A stretch of DNA of 41,132 nt from CAZSBB01 sp964605235. Lineage in GTDB: Bacteria; Planctomycetota; Phycisphaerae; Phycisphaerales; Phycisphaeraceae. Positions 25,231-33,875 of the stretch are shown here, in pieces. The notes under the pieces are model-generated. The model saw only the letters and a program-made list of their open reading frames with translations. It searched no databases and was not told the DNA's origin. Made by a program: the position numbers and the translations under genes. Positions within the stretch are counted from its first letter, which is position 1; each line of letters starts with the position of its first letter. The stretch spans positions 1-41,132 of the forward strand of contig CAZSBB010000051.1 of the NCBI GenBank assembly GCA_964605235.1, in the 5' to 3' direction.

Positions 25231-26385
25231 ATGCGACAACGTGCGCTTCTGCTGGCGGTGCTGGCGCTGGGCTTGCTCGGGGCGCTGTGGTGGAGCCAGC
25301 AGCGCAGCGAACTGGTCAAGGTGTCCGGGCTGCTCGAAGTGGACGACGTGCGTTTAGGCTCGCGCGTGGGCGGGCGCGTGCGTCAGGTGCTGGTGGAGGA
25401 AGGCCAGCGCGTCACTGCCGGGCAGACGCTGGTGGAACTCGATCCATACGATTTGATGGAGCGCCAGGCCCAGGCGGCCGCGCAGCTTGCCGGCGCGGAG
25501 GCGGACTTGCAGCGGCTGCAGCAGGGCTTTCGCGTCGAGGAGATCGCCGCCGCCGAAGCGCAGCATCAGCGTTTGGCGGCGGTGCTTGAGCGTTTGCAGG
25601 TCGGGCCGCGTCAGGAGGAGATTGCCGCGGCGCAGGCGGCGGTCGCGCAGGCGGCGGCGAATCTCAAGCTGGCGCAACTGACCTTTGCCCGCACGCAGGA
25701 AGCCTTCGCCGGGAAGGCCGCCACGCAGCGCGAAATGGACCTGGCGACGCAGGAACTCGAAGCCCGCAAAGCAGCATTGGAAGTGCAGCGGCAGCAACTG
25801 GCGGAATTGCAGGCCGGCACGCGCCGCGAGCAGATCGCCGAGGCCCAGGCCCAGCTTGCCCAGGCCAAAGCCGAGTGGGATCTCAAACGCAACGGCTACC
25901 GCCCGCAGGAAATCGCTGCCGCTCAGGCGCAGGTGGAAGCCGCCCGCGCCGTGGTCGCCGCGTTGCAGCAGCAGGTCGCCGAGCTGACGGTCACAGCGCC
26001 GGTGGACGGCATCATTGAAGCGGTGGACCTGCGCCCCGGCGATCTGGTGGCGCCCAACGCGCCGGTGCTGACGATGATCGATCCGCTGCGGCTGTGGGTG
26101 CGGGCGTATGTGCCGGAGAATCACCTGAACCTCGCGGTGGATCACGAGGTCGAGGTCAGCGTGGACAGCTTTCCCGATCGCAGGTTCAAAGGGCGCGTCA
26201 GCTACATCGCCCGGCAAGGCGAGTTCACCCCCGGCAATGTGCAGACGCCCGATGAACGCTCCAAGCAGGTGTTCCGCATCAAGGTGCTGCTGGCGGAAGG
26301 CGCGGATGTGCTGCGGGCGGGTATGGCGGCAGACGTCTGGCTGGAGAGTGCGGTGACGCGAACCAGCGCGGAGTCGCCCCGGTGA
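25231..26385 (+). CDS. HlyD/EmrA-type membrane fusion protein of an ABC exporter
   Basis: 384 residues from ATG 25231 (AAAGGA upstream). One N-terminal membrane anchor (LLLAVLALGLLGALWW) precedes a split lipoyl domain (GRVRQVLVEEGQRVTAGQTL and VTAPVDGIIEAVDLRPGDLV) around a long Ala/Gln/Glu-rich coiled-coil hairpin (about residues 80-260). The coiled coil contains four similar segments of the form GxRxxEIAxAxAQ (about 105, 130, 195 and 222), suggesting internal duplication. A beta-barrel domain follows. It resembles the YhiI/YbhG-type adaptors that join an inner-membrane ABC exporter to an outer-membrane channel. Its stop overlaps the start of the ABC gene (GTGA), so the two form one translationally coupled unit. 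Confidence 0.92.
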   Translation: MRQRALLLAVLALGLLGALWWSQQRSELVKVSGLLEVDDVRLGSRVGGRVRQVLVEEGQRVTAGQTLVELDPYDLMERQAQAAAQLAGAEADLQRLQQGFRVEEIAAAEAQHQRLAAVLERLQVGPRQEEIAAAQAAVAQAAANLKLAQLTFARTQEAFAGKAATQREMDLATQELEARKAALEVQRQQLAELQAGTRREQIAEAQAQLAQAKAEWDLKRNGYRPQEIAAAQAQVEAARAVVAALQQQVAELTVTAPVDGIIEAVDLRPGDLVAPNAPVLTMIDPLRLWVRAYVPENHLNLAVDHEVEVSVDSFPDRRFKGRVSYIARQGEFTPGNVQTPDERSKQVFRIKVLLAEGADVLRAGMAADVWLESAVTRTSAESPR

Positions 26386-28595
26386 GCAACGCCACCCCGC
26401 CGGTCATTTCGGTGAATCACCTGACCCGTCGCTTTGGCGCGCTGACGGCGGTGGACGACGTGTCCTTCCAGGTGCCGCGCGGCTCCATCTTCGGCCTGCT
26501 GGGGCCCAACGGCAGCGGCAAGTCCACCATCATCCGCATGCTCTGCGGCGTGCTCGAACCCTCGGCCGGCAGCGCTGCCGTGCTGGGACTTGATGCGCAA
26601 TACGAAGCGGAATCCATCAAACGCCGCATCGGGTACATGTCCCAGAAATTCAGCCTCTACGGCGACCTGTCCGTCCGCGAAAACCTCGAGTTCTACGGCG
26701 GCATCTACGGCCTGGACGCGACGCGCCTGCGCACCGGCATGGAGCGCGTGCTGGCGCTCACCGGCATCGGCGATCGCATGACCCAACTGGCGGCGAACCT
26801 GTCCGGCGGGTGGAAACAGCGGCTGGCGCTGGCGTGCGCGTTGATCCACGAGCCGGAGGTCGTGTTCCTCGACGAACCCACGGCCGGCATCGACCCGGTG
26901 GCGCGCCGCCAACTGTGGGACCTGCTCTTTGAACTCGCCAGTCAGGGCGTCACGCTGTTCGTCACCACCCATTACATGGACGAAGCCGAGCGCTGCACCG
27001 ACGTGGGCTACATTCATCTGTCCAAGCTGATCGTCTGCGGCCGACCGGAGCAACTCAAGGAACTGCCGCAGGTCACCCCGGACGGAACCAAACGCTACGA
27101 GCTGGAAGTCGGCGAGCCGACGCACAGCCTGGGCAAGCTCCGCAAGCTTCCGGGCGTGCGTGACGCCACACTGTTCGGGCAGACCATCCATGCGCTGGTG
27201 GACGAATCCGTTGATCCCGACGCGCTGCTGGCGCAAAGCGTCACCCCGGAACATCCCACCGGCGAGGTGCGCCCGATCACGCCCACGCTCGAAGATGTTT
27301 TCGTCACCCTCACCCGCAGCGTGGATGAAGCGCGCAAGCAGAACCCACCAACCCCCGCATCAACCCCAACCCCCACGCCCACGCTTGCGCCTCCGCAACC
27401 TGCAGCGCCCTCCACGCATTCCCATCCCCACCGCGTGCGCGCCCGCGCTTTCCACGGGTTTGGCGCGATATTCCTGAAGGAATTCGCCCACATCCGCCGG
27501 CAGACTTCGACGCTGTTTTTCATCTTCATCATCCCGGTGATGCAGACGCTGATTTTCGGGTTCGCCATCGACACTCAGATTCGGCACATCCCCACGGTGC
27601 TGCTGGACCTCGACGGCCGGCGGACCGCACTGGAGCTGGCGGAGGCGTTTGAGAACACGCGCACGTTCAGCATCACCCAGCGGGTGCAGGATGACGAAGC
27701 GTTTCGCCGGGCGCTGACTTCCGGGCAGGCGAAGGTGGGCATTCGCATTCCGCCGGACTACACGGAGCGCGTGCTGCGCCGGGAATCCGCCGCGGTGCAG
27801 GTGCTCATTGATGGCAGTGATTCACAGGTCGCCAACACGGCGCAGCAGGCGACGGCGCTGCTGGGTTTCAATCGCTCGGTGCAGATCGCCCGGGGCGCGG
27901 GGGAGGCTGCCCAGTTCACCCCTTCGCGCGATTCGGCCGGGGCGCCGGCGGTGCCGGTGGAGATGCGGGCGCGGCTGCTGTACAACCCGGACCTCGACAG
28001 CTCGCACTTTTTCGTGCCGGGGCTGGTGGGCATCATTCTGCAACTGGTGACGCTGTTTCTCACCGCGTTTGCGGTGGTGCGCGAACGCGAGACAGGCACG
28101 CTCGAACAGCTCTTTGTCACGCCGGTGGGCCGGGCGGGTTTGCTGCTGGGCAAGCTGATGCCCTACGCGCTGGTGGGCTTTGTGGAAATGCTGATCGTGC
28201 TGACGGTGATGGTGTACGTGTTCGGCGTCCCCATCGCGGGCAGTCTGCCGCTGCTGCTGGTGCTGTCGCTGCTGTTTCTGGTGTGCGCTTTGGGACTGGG
28301 GCTGTTCATCTCCACCATCGCCCGCACGCAGTTGGCAGCCATTCAGTTCGCGTTCATGATCATGCTGCCCTCGGTGCTGCTGTCGGGCTTCATGTTTCCA
28401 CGGCAGGAGATGCCACTGCCGATTTACCTGGTGACGTTCGCCATCCCGGTGACGCATTTCATCGAGATCCTGCGTGGGGTGGTGCTGCGGGCAGCGGACT
28501 TCCGCGACCTGCTGCCCTCGGTGTGCGGGCTGGTGATCTGTGCGCTGGTGATTCTCGGCGGCGGGCTGGCGCGCTTCCGCAAGACGATCGGTTGA
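26382..28595 (+). CDS. Fused ABC-2 exporter: ATP-binding domain plus permease
   Basis: 737 residues from GTG 26382, overlapping the HlyD stop by 4 bp. The N-terminal ATPase has Walker A GPNGSGKST (41-49), signature LSGGWKQRLALA (about 141), Walker B VVFLDEPTAGIDP (about 159) and H-loop TTHYMDEA (about 196). A Pro/Thr-rich linker (about 322-348) leads to an ABC-2 permease: a first helix STLFFIFIIPVMQTLIFGF (about 375), a large extracytoplasmic loop, then five helices from about residue 545. The architecture resembles RbbA/YhiH-type half-transporters. Exporters of this class usually include a further permease subunit, but none is next to this gene. The role is efflux of an unknown compound, together with the adaptor encoded upstream. 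Confidence 0.93.
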   Translation: MSNATPPVISVNHLTRRFGALTAVDDVSFQVPRGSIFGLLGPNGSGKSTIIRMLCGVLEPSAGSAAVLGLDAQYEAESIKRRIGYMSQKFSLYGDLSVRENLEFYGGIYGLDATRLRTGMERVLALTGIGDRMTQLAANLSGGWKQRLALACALIHEPEVVFLDEPTAGIDPVARRQLWDLLFELASQGVTLFVTTHYMDEAERCTDVGYIHLSKLIVCGRPEQLKELPQVTPDGTKRYELEVGEPTHSLGKLRKLPGVRDATLFGQTIHALVDESVDPDALLAQSVTPEHPTGEVRPITPTLEDVFVTLTRSVDEARKQNPPTPASTPTPTPTLAPPQPAAPSTHSHPHRVRARAFHGFGAIFLKEFAHIRRQTSTLFFIFIIPVMQTLIFGFAIDTQIRHIPTVLLDLDGRRTALELAEAFENTRTFSITQRVQDDEAFRRALTSGQAKVGIRIPPDYTERVLRRESAAVQVLIDGSDSQVANTAQQATALLGFNRSVQIARGAGEAAQFTPSRDSAGAPAVPVEMRARLLYNPDLDSSHFFVPGLVGIILQLVTLFLTAFAVVRERETGTLEQLFVTPVGRAGLLLGKLMPYALVGFVEMLIVLTVMVYVFGVPIAGSLPLLLVLSLLFLVCALGLGLFISTIARTQLAAIQFAFMIMLPSVLLSGFMFPRQEMPLPIYLVTFAIPVTHFIEILRGVVLRAADFRDLLPSVCGLVICALVILGGGLARFRKTIG

Positions 28596-28615
28596 GGCTC
28601 AGGCACTGATCGAGT

Positions 28616-29569
28616 TCAACCCACCATCCACTTGCCCCACAGCAGCAGGGCCGGCAGCAGGACGAGATACACCATCGTGGTCACCAGCACGCTCGCCATG
28701 GCGAAGTCGGCGTTGATGCGGTTGAACCGCGCCACGATCACCGCATTGATCGCGGTGGGGGAGCAGGCGAGGATGACTGTGGTCGCCAGCACGCCGCCGC
28801 GCAAGCCCACGGCATACGCCAGCGCGCCCACCAGCAGGGGCGTGAACAGGAACTTGAGCCACAACTGGTCCACGGTGTGCGGCAGGTAGCGGCGCACCTG
28901 TCCGCCGTCGAGCGTCATGCCGATGGGCAGCACGCACAGCCACGCGAACGCATGCACCAGCGGCACAAACGCCGCATCGCCCCACGCCGGCCGGGCGGTG
29001 TGCGTGACGTTCAGCAACGCCCCGATCAGCAGGCCCAGCGTCGGCGCCTGATTGACTGTCAGCACCAGCGACCACCACGGCTTGCGCCGGCCGGCATCGC
29101 CATGGCTGCGCTGGTGATAGTGCTGCGCCAGCGGGAAGCAGAACGAATACACCACCACCGGCGCCAGCAGCATGATCAGGTTCGCCCACGCATAACCCTG
29201 TTCGCCAAACAGCACCGCGATGGTGATCGCCCCGACCACGCCGCGGTTCGAGAGCATTACCGACACCACGTACGCGCCCTGCTCCAGCGGATCGGCAAAC
29301 TTGCGTTTGACCCGGTAGAACCCCACCGCTCCCGGCAGCACCTGCATCAACACCCCCAGCACCGGGAGCCAGAGCAGCTCCCAGGTCAACTGCATCTTCC
29401 ACACGCTCACCAGCGCCAGCAGCGGCGCGCACCCGAGCATGCCCAGCCGCAGCAGGACATCCGCCACGCGCTGGTGCCCCGGCAGTCGGCGCAGGGCGAA
29501 GTAACCCACCGCCAGCGGCAACAGCAGGTCCACAGCAAACTGCAGCAATTTGGCGACGGTGGGATTCAT
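28616..29569 (-). CDS. AEC family transporter (auxin efflux carrier-like)
   Basis: 317 residues with about ten hydrophobic segments, the usual size for the AEC family. The two halves share the family pattern: five helices, a basic cytoplasmic loop around residues 150-165 (HYHQRSHGDAGRRKPWW), then five more. NRGVVGAITIAVLFGEQGY and CSPTAINAVIVARFN match the two conserved crossover segments. Members move small organic acids or amino acids across the cytoplasmic membrane; the substrate here is unknown. It is convergent with the ABC exporter gene (20 bp apart, no terminator seen) and divergent from the GntR-type regulator across 511 bp, so it could belong to that regulator's targets. Confidence 0.9.
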   Translation of the reverse strand: MNPTVAKLLQFAVDLLLPLAVGYFALRRLPGHQRVADVLLRLGMLGCAPLLALVSVWKMQLTWELLWLPVLGVLMQVLPGAVGFYRVKRKFADPLEQGAYVVSVMLSNRGVVGAITIAVLFGEQGYAWANLIMLLAPVVVYSFCFPLAQHYHQRSHGDAGRRKPWWSLVLTVNQAPTLGLLIGALLNVTHTARPAWGDAAFVPLVHAFAWLCVLPIGMTLDGGQVRRYLPHTVDQLWLKFLFTPLLVGALAYAVGLRGGVLATTVILACSPTAINAVIVARFNRINADFAMASVLVTTMVYLVLLPALLLWGKWMVG

Positions 29570-29721
29570 GGCCAGTGATTCACGCCAACCGATCCGCGCG
29601 GCCGGGGCAGCGCCAAGCCGGGCAACTTACCGGCAACGGGGGTACGCGCTCAAACTCCGCCCACAAGGCGTTCCGGTGCAGTGTGTCAATGCGCCATCCC
29701 GCGCGCCACCTGCCAACTGGT

Positions 29722-29786
29722 GTTGGCGGCTCGGAAGGGAGCACGCGCCCATGGTTTTTCCGAGCCGCCGACACGAGTCGGCGGGT
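29722..29786. repeat. Overlapping stem-loops with a dispersed GCCGACTCG repeat
   Basis: GTTGGCGGCTCGGAA (29722-29736) pairs with TTCCGAGCCGCCGAC (29758-29772), a 15-bp stem with one G-T pair and a 21-nt loop. The right arm also starts a second hairpin, CCGCCGAC-ACGA-GTCGGCGG (29765-29784). The reverse complement of 29757-29786 matches 36633-36662 almost exactly (ACCCGCCGACTCG[T/C]GTC and onward), so the motif is a dispersed repeat. Confidence 0.8.
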
Positions 29787-29965
29787 GCCATCGTCCACCA
29801 GCCCGCCGGCTTGTTTCCCCAACCTGCGAACGCGGATGTCATGTCACTGACATTGGCCCGCGAAATCCCTCAACCCCTGCTGAGCACAGGACATAGCCAT
29901 GTCACCATCCATGTCATGTGACACGCCCGCCATTGCCTGCCAAAGGCGTTCGCCGCGCGGTCCAC

Positions 29966-30024
29966 ATGGTTCGTTTTCAATCATTTTGAACCAATTCGCA
30001 CTTGGTTCGTAGAAAACGGACCAA
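29966..30024 (+). promoter_or_regulatory. Candidate promoter and GGTTC operators of the GntR-type gene
   Basis: Four GGTTC-type boxes occur in 59 bp: ATGGTTCG (29966), TTGAACCAA (29986), TTGGTTCGT (30002) and ACGGACCAA (30016). The last two form an imperfect palindrome with a 5-nt spacer, and the first two a second one. A possible promoter overlaps them: TTGAAC (29986-29991) and TAGAAA (30010-30015), spaced 18 bp. The layout suits autorepression by the GntR-type regulator that starts at 30081. Confidence 0.5.
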
Positions 30025-30080
30025 TCGGCGATTTAATGGACGTTCAGCAGTGCCCCAATTCATGGCGAGGTTGCTGACGC

Positions 30081-31214
30081 ATGTCAAAACTCGTGGAACA
30101 GGTGCGGGAGCGGATCGAGTCGCGGTACTGCCAGGGCGGGGAAGTTGGTACGCGGTTGCCGCCGGAGCGCGAGTTGGTTCGCCACCTGGGGGTCAGCCGG
30201 CAGACCATTCGGGCCGCCATGGCGCACATGGTCGGGGAAGGGCGACTGACCCGTTACCGCGGCCGGGGCACATTTGTCGCCCAGCCGCCCGCCGTCGCCG
30301 CGCCGGGGCTCACCGCGCCATTGACGCTCGGACTGATTTTGCGGGGCATGAACTCGAGCAACTGCGCTTCCTTTACTGCCGCCTTGCTGCAAGCCGTGCG
30401 CGAGTACGACGCCGCGGCGCTGGTGCAACTGAGCAATGCCGACCCCTTGGCGGAGGTGGAACTGCTGCGCGACATGCACCGGCGCAAAGTGCATGGCGTG
30501 CTGCTTCAGACCGCGATGCGCGGCACGGTGGACAGCGCCATCCTGGCGCGGCAGCTTGACGCCCTGCGTGGGCCGGACTGTCCCCCGCTGGTGTTGCTCC
30601 AGCGCGATGATCGTTTCACCGGCGCGACCCAGGTGTGGATCGACGACGAGCAGGCGGGGTACCTGGCGACGCGGCATCTGATCGAGCAGGGCCACAAGCG
30701 CATCGCCCACCTGGCGATGTTCGCCACCTCGCTCGGTCCCTTGCGTGAGCGCGGCTACCGGCGCGCCATGGCGGAAGCGGGGCTGGAAGTGCCCGACGGT
30801 TACGTGCTGGATATAGAAGCCGTGCCGCGTTCACCCTCCAATGTCGAGATGGGCCGCAACTCGGCGCGCATCTTCTTCTCGCTGGCGCGCCGGCCCACCG
30901 CGGTGTTCGCCTACTGGGCGGAAGTCGGCGCGGGGGTGATGCTCGAAGCCCTGCAGCGCGGGTTGTCCGTCCCCGAGGACCTGGCGGTCATCGGCGTCGC
31001 GCACCTCACCGAGCAGACGCAGAGCCTGTTGCCCCTGAGCATGACCACCCTGCATTACGACCTGAACGAACTGGCGGCCCGAGGCGTGGAGGAACTGGTC
31101 CGCGAAATCGAAGGCGAGCCGCGCGGCCGGCATGTCCAGTTGCCGCTTTCCCTGATCACCGGCCAAAGCACCGTGAAAACCGCCCGCATCGCGCGGGTGA
31201 TACCCATGACCTGA
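30081..31214 (+). CDS. GntR-type winged-helix regulator with LacI-like sugar-binding domain
   Basis: 377 residues from ATG 30081. Residues 1-72 form a GntR winged helix: GTRLPPERELVRHLGVSRQT, then IRAAMAHMVGEGRLTRYRGRG, TFV. Residues from about 83 to the end match the periplasmic-binding-protein fold of LacI/GalR effector domains (LGLILRGMN, KVHGVLLQTAM, VWIDDEQAGYLATRHLIEQG, KRIAHLAMF, PEDLAVIGVAH). This AraR-like combination is common among sugar-responsive repressors. It directly precedes the two DUF4838 genes on the same strand (180 bp gap) and so is their likely regulator; the AEC gene is another possible target. The effector is probably a sugar, unidentified. Confidence 0.92.
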   Translation: MSKLVEQVRERIESRYCQGGEVGTRLPPERELVRHLGVSRQTIRAAMAHMVGEGRLTRYRGRGTFVAQPPAVAAPGLTAPLTLGLILRGMNSSNCASFTAALLQAVREYDAAALVQLSNADPLAEVELLRDMHRRKVHGVLLQTAMRGTVDSAILARQLDALRGPDCPPLVLLQRDDRFTGATQVWIDDEQAGYLATRHLIEQGHKRIAHLAMFATSLGPLRERGYRRAMAEAGLEVPDGYVLDIEAVPRSPSNVEMGRNSARIFFSLARRPTAVFAYWAEVGAGVMLEALQRGLSVPEDLAVIGVAHLTEQTQSLLPLSMTTLHYDLNELAARGVEELVREIEGEPRGRHVQLPLSLITGQSTVKTARIARVIPMT

Positions 31215-31217
31215 CCC

Positions 31218-31320
31218 CCGGCCCCCCGGAACCTCCGGCCCCCCGGAACCTCCGGCCCCCGGAACCTCCGGCCCCCCGATACCTCCGGCCCCCGGAACCA
31301 TCGGCCCCCGGAACCATCGG
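31218..31320. repeat. GC-rich minisatellite, ~16-17-bp units
   Basis: About six tandem units of CTCCGGCCCCCGGAAC, 16 or 17 bp long by one C, start just 4 bp after the regulator's stop; the last units switch from CTCC to CATC. Unit junctions form small hairpins (CCGGA-ACC-TCCGG). No spacers are present. It lies between the regulator and the first DUF4838 gene, so it could affect read-through between them. Confidence 0.9.
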
Positions 31321-31394
31321 AATCCCCACAGGGGGTTCGCACGCGGCTTCATTTTCCAGGCGGTTTTGCCGTCGTTGTCCTGAGGAGCTTTTGC

Positions 31395-33875
31395 ATGTGG
31401 CGTTCATTGCTGATTGGACTGACTTGTGGCTTGCCGCTGTTTACCGCCTTGCCGTTGCTGGCGCAGGACGCCGGGAAACCCAACCCGCGCTTCGTGGTGG
31501 CGTGGGTTGGTGAAACCAGGGGGGTGCGTTATGCCCCGGACAAGACCGCCCAGGAACTGGCGCAACTGCTTGAACAGGTGACCGGCAGCACCGCCGTCGC
31601 CGCGCCCTTTGGTCAGCATCCGCAGGGCGAAGTGGTGTTCCTCGTAGGCCATCGCGACAGCATCGGCGGGCAAGCCAAAGCGAAACTGGAAGACCGTCGG
31701 CTGGACGCCTTCTGGATTCGTTATCCCTATCAACACGAAGGCCAGACCGTCTGCCTGCTCGCCGGCCGCGACGCCGACGCGCAGGACTATCCCGCCTATG
31801 CGTTCGCCACGCGCTTTCTCGACATTCACTGGGTGGGCCCGGGCGAACTGGGGTGCGTCTGGCGCCAGCAGCCGGACTGGAAAATGCCCGCGTCGATTGA
31901 TGTGCTCGATGAGCCGGATTTCGATCAGCGCTTGTGGACCGGGCGCAGCGTGAACGGCCGGCATTGGCTGGCGTTCAGTTCGCGCATGGGTTTTCACCAC
32001 GCGCTGGGTTACATCTTTCGACCCGAGGTGCACGGCGACAAGCCGGAGGTTTATCCGCTGATCAAGGGGAAACGCTACATCCCCGCCGCGGACAAGGGCA
32101 ACCACACCGCCGGCTGGCAGCCCTGCACCAGCAGCGAAACGACGATCAAAATCGCGGTGGAGGAAGTGGTCAAAGGCGTGCGCGCCGGCTCGGCGGCGGT
32201 GAGCTTGTCGGTTAACGACGGCGCGGGCAACACCTGCGAGTGCGACGCCTGCACGGCACTCGACGGCAGCACCGCCCAGAGCGATCCGTACAACCTGTCC
32301 AACCGCTTTTTCACCTTCTACAACACGGTGGTGCAGCGCGCCGCGGCAATCGAGCCGCGCGCCAAAGTCGCGGTGCTGGGCTATGGCCCGGTGAGCAAGC
32401 CGCCCACGGATGTGAAGATCGACCCGCGCGTCATTGTGTACCGCGTGCAGCCGTCGCCCGAGCAGATGCAGGCGTGGCGCGACGCCGGCGCTGCGCTGGG
32501 CATGTACCTGTGGCTGTGGGATGGCGGATTCTTCACCGCCCGCCCCGACCTGCAGACACTCGAAAAGCTGGTGCGCTTCGCCCGCGACGCCGACGGAGCG
32601 GGGTTGTATTCGGAAATCATCGCCATGTGGGCGGTCAGCGCCCCCAAGTTCTACGTGCTCGCCGGGCTGCTCTGGGACAGCAGCCGCAGTGCCGACGACC
32701 TGCTGCGTGAGTATCTGCAACACGCCTATGGCCAGGAGGCGGCGCTGCCGCTCAAGAGCTTCTTCGACCGCTGGGGGTCAGTGTACCAGCGGCAACCCGA
32801 CCGCTATCGCACTTCCGACGGCTGGCGGCTGGCGGAACAGTTGCGCTTCATGCGGGAAACCGACCTGCTGGTGCTGGATGAAGCCCTGGCGGAAGCGGAA
32901 AAATGCCCGCTGGATGAGGGGCAGCGGCAGCGTTTGCAGTACCTGCGGACGTGGTACGACTGGTCGCGCGACAGCATTCAGCAATACCTCACCGCCAAAG
33001 AGCTGGGTGACGCCGAATGGCGCAGGCAGCGTTCGGATTATGGCGTGCTCACGGCGATCAGCCAGACCGCCGGGCTGACCGAGCGTTTCAATCAGGCGTG
33101 GCGCGAAAAGATTTCCGTGGACCAGACCGGCTGGTTGCTCGATGCGCATTATCAGAAGGATCCGCAGGAGCGTTTCTGGCAGGGCTTCGTGGGTCAGGCG
33201 CGCACGCAGATTGAAGCGATGTACGAGACGGCGGTCGCCGACGCGCTGGCGGAGCTGTCGCAGCGCGTCAGCACTTCGGGCGGGGACGTGCCGGCGTACT
33301 GGTCCGCCCAGCGCACGCAGTTCCCGGCGGCGGCGGGTTGGATCGACGCCGAGCTGCGCCGCTTGCGTGGGGAGATTGGCCCCAATGTCGTGACCAACGG
33401 CAGCTTCGAGGATGCCGCCGACGGCGCTCCGCCGCGCATCGCCGGCTGGGAAGTCTACGAGCAATATGGCATGGTCCACGGCACCACCGCGCGGTACCGC
33501 CTGCAGGCCGGCACCGGCCGCGACGGCAAGATCGCCCTGGGCATGGGCGAGGGCCGGTTCCCCGAGCTGCGCACCTTCATTCAGTTGGAGAAGGACGCCC
33601 GCTACACGCTGACGTTCTGGTATCGCACCGACGGCCGGGAGCGCGACAGCCAGTTCTACATCTATGGTTATGAGGATCCCACGGAACCGGCGGGAAAACC
33701 CAATATTTCCCGCTTCTTCATGTACAACCTGCCGCCCACCAATGGCCAGTGGCAGCCGGTGCGCCAGACCTTTGTCGCCGACCGCACCGGCAAGTACATG
33801 ATCATGCTGTCGGTGTACTACCAGGAAGCCGACCAGTGGGCGTGGTTCGACGACATTGAAATCCGTAAACAGTGA
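31395..33875 (+). CDS. DUF4838 family exported glycan-active protein, copy 1
   Basis: 826 residues from ATG 31395, with AGGAG 9 nt upstream. A signal peptide (MWRSLLIGLTCGLPLFTALP, cleavage after LAQ) is present. The N-terminal part (about 30-170) resembles the GH67-type domain that precedes DUF4838. The DUF4838 core follows, with SVNDGAGNTCECDAC (about 272-286), whose CxCxxC is a family hallmark, then YLWLWDGGFF and the AMWAVSAPKFYVLAGLLWDS segment. A C-terminal carbohydrate-binding-like beta-sandwich starts at VVTNGSFEDAADG (about 665) and ends with WAWFDDIEIRK. DUF4838 proteins are predicted glycoside hydrolases, but the reaction is not established. The stop overlaps the start of the second copy (GTGA). 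Confidence 0.88.
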   Translation: MWRSLLIGLTCGLPLFTALPLLAQDAGKPNPRFVVAWVGETRGVRYAPDKTAQELAQLLEQVTGSTAVAAPFGQHPQGEVVFLVGHRDSIGGQAKAKLEDRRLDAFWIRYPYQHEGQTVCLLAGRDADAQDYPAYAFATRFLDIHWVGPGELGCVWRQQPDWKMPASIDVLDEPDFDQRLWTGRSVNGRHWLAFSSRMGFHHALGYIFRPEVHGDKPEVYPLIKGKRYIPAADKGNHTAGWQPCTSSETTIKIAVEEVVKGVRAGSAAVSLSVNDGAGNTCECDACTALDGSTAQSDPYNLSNRFFTFYNTVVQRAAAIEPRAKVAVLGYGPVSKPPTDVKIDPRVIVYRVQPSPEQMQAWRDAGAALGMYLWLWDGGFFTARPDLQTLEKLVRFARDADGAGLYSEIIAMWAVSAPKFYVLAGLLWDSSRSADDLLREYLQHAYGQEAALPLKSFFDRWGSVYQRQPDRYRTSDGWRLAEQLRFMRETDLLVLDEALAEAEKCPLDEGQRQRLQYLRTWYDWSRDSIQQYLTAKELGDAEWRRQRSDYGVLTAISQTAGLTERFNQAWREKISVDQTGWLLDAHYQKDPQERFWQGFVGQARTQIEAMYETAVADALAELSQRVSTSGGDVPAYWSAQRTQFPAAAGWIDAELRRLRGEIGPNVVTNGSFEDAADGAPPRIAGWEVYEQYGMVHGTTARYRLQAGTGRDGKIALGMGEGRFPELRTFIQLEKDARYTLTFWYRTDGRERDSQFYIYGYEDPTEPAGKPNISRFFMYNLPPTNGQWQPVRQTFVADRTGKYMIMLSVYYQEADQWAWFDDIEIRKQ

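Larger units (their letters stand above)
29570..30080. other. Intergenic region with hairpins and regulatory palindromes
   Basis: No credible gene is seen in these 511 bp between divergent AEC and GntR genes; short frames here have no domain signature. It contains a large stem (29722-29772), an 8-bp hairpin (29765-29784) of a repeat also present at 36631, two TGTCA-type palindromes (29841-29853 and 29912-29923), and the likely promoter and operators of the GntR gene (29966-30024). Confidence 0.7.

Noticed and set aside
28596..28615. Terminator between the convergent ABC exporter and AEC genes
   Set aside because: The 20-bp gap shows no stem-loop with a T tail on either strand.
29575..29921. 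Short open frames between the AEC and GntR genes
   Set aside because: They translate hairpin repeats on both strands, have no ribosome-binding site and no domain.
31218..31320. CRISPR-like or coding repeat
   Set aside because: The 16-17-bp units have no spacers and vary by one base in length, so no reading frame is kept; it is a minisatellite.
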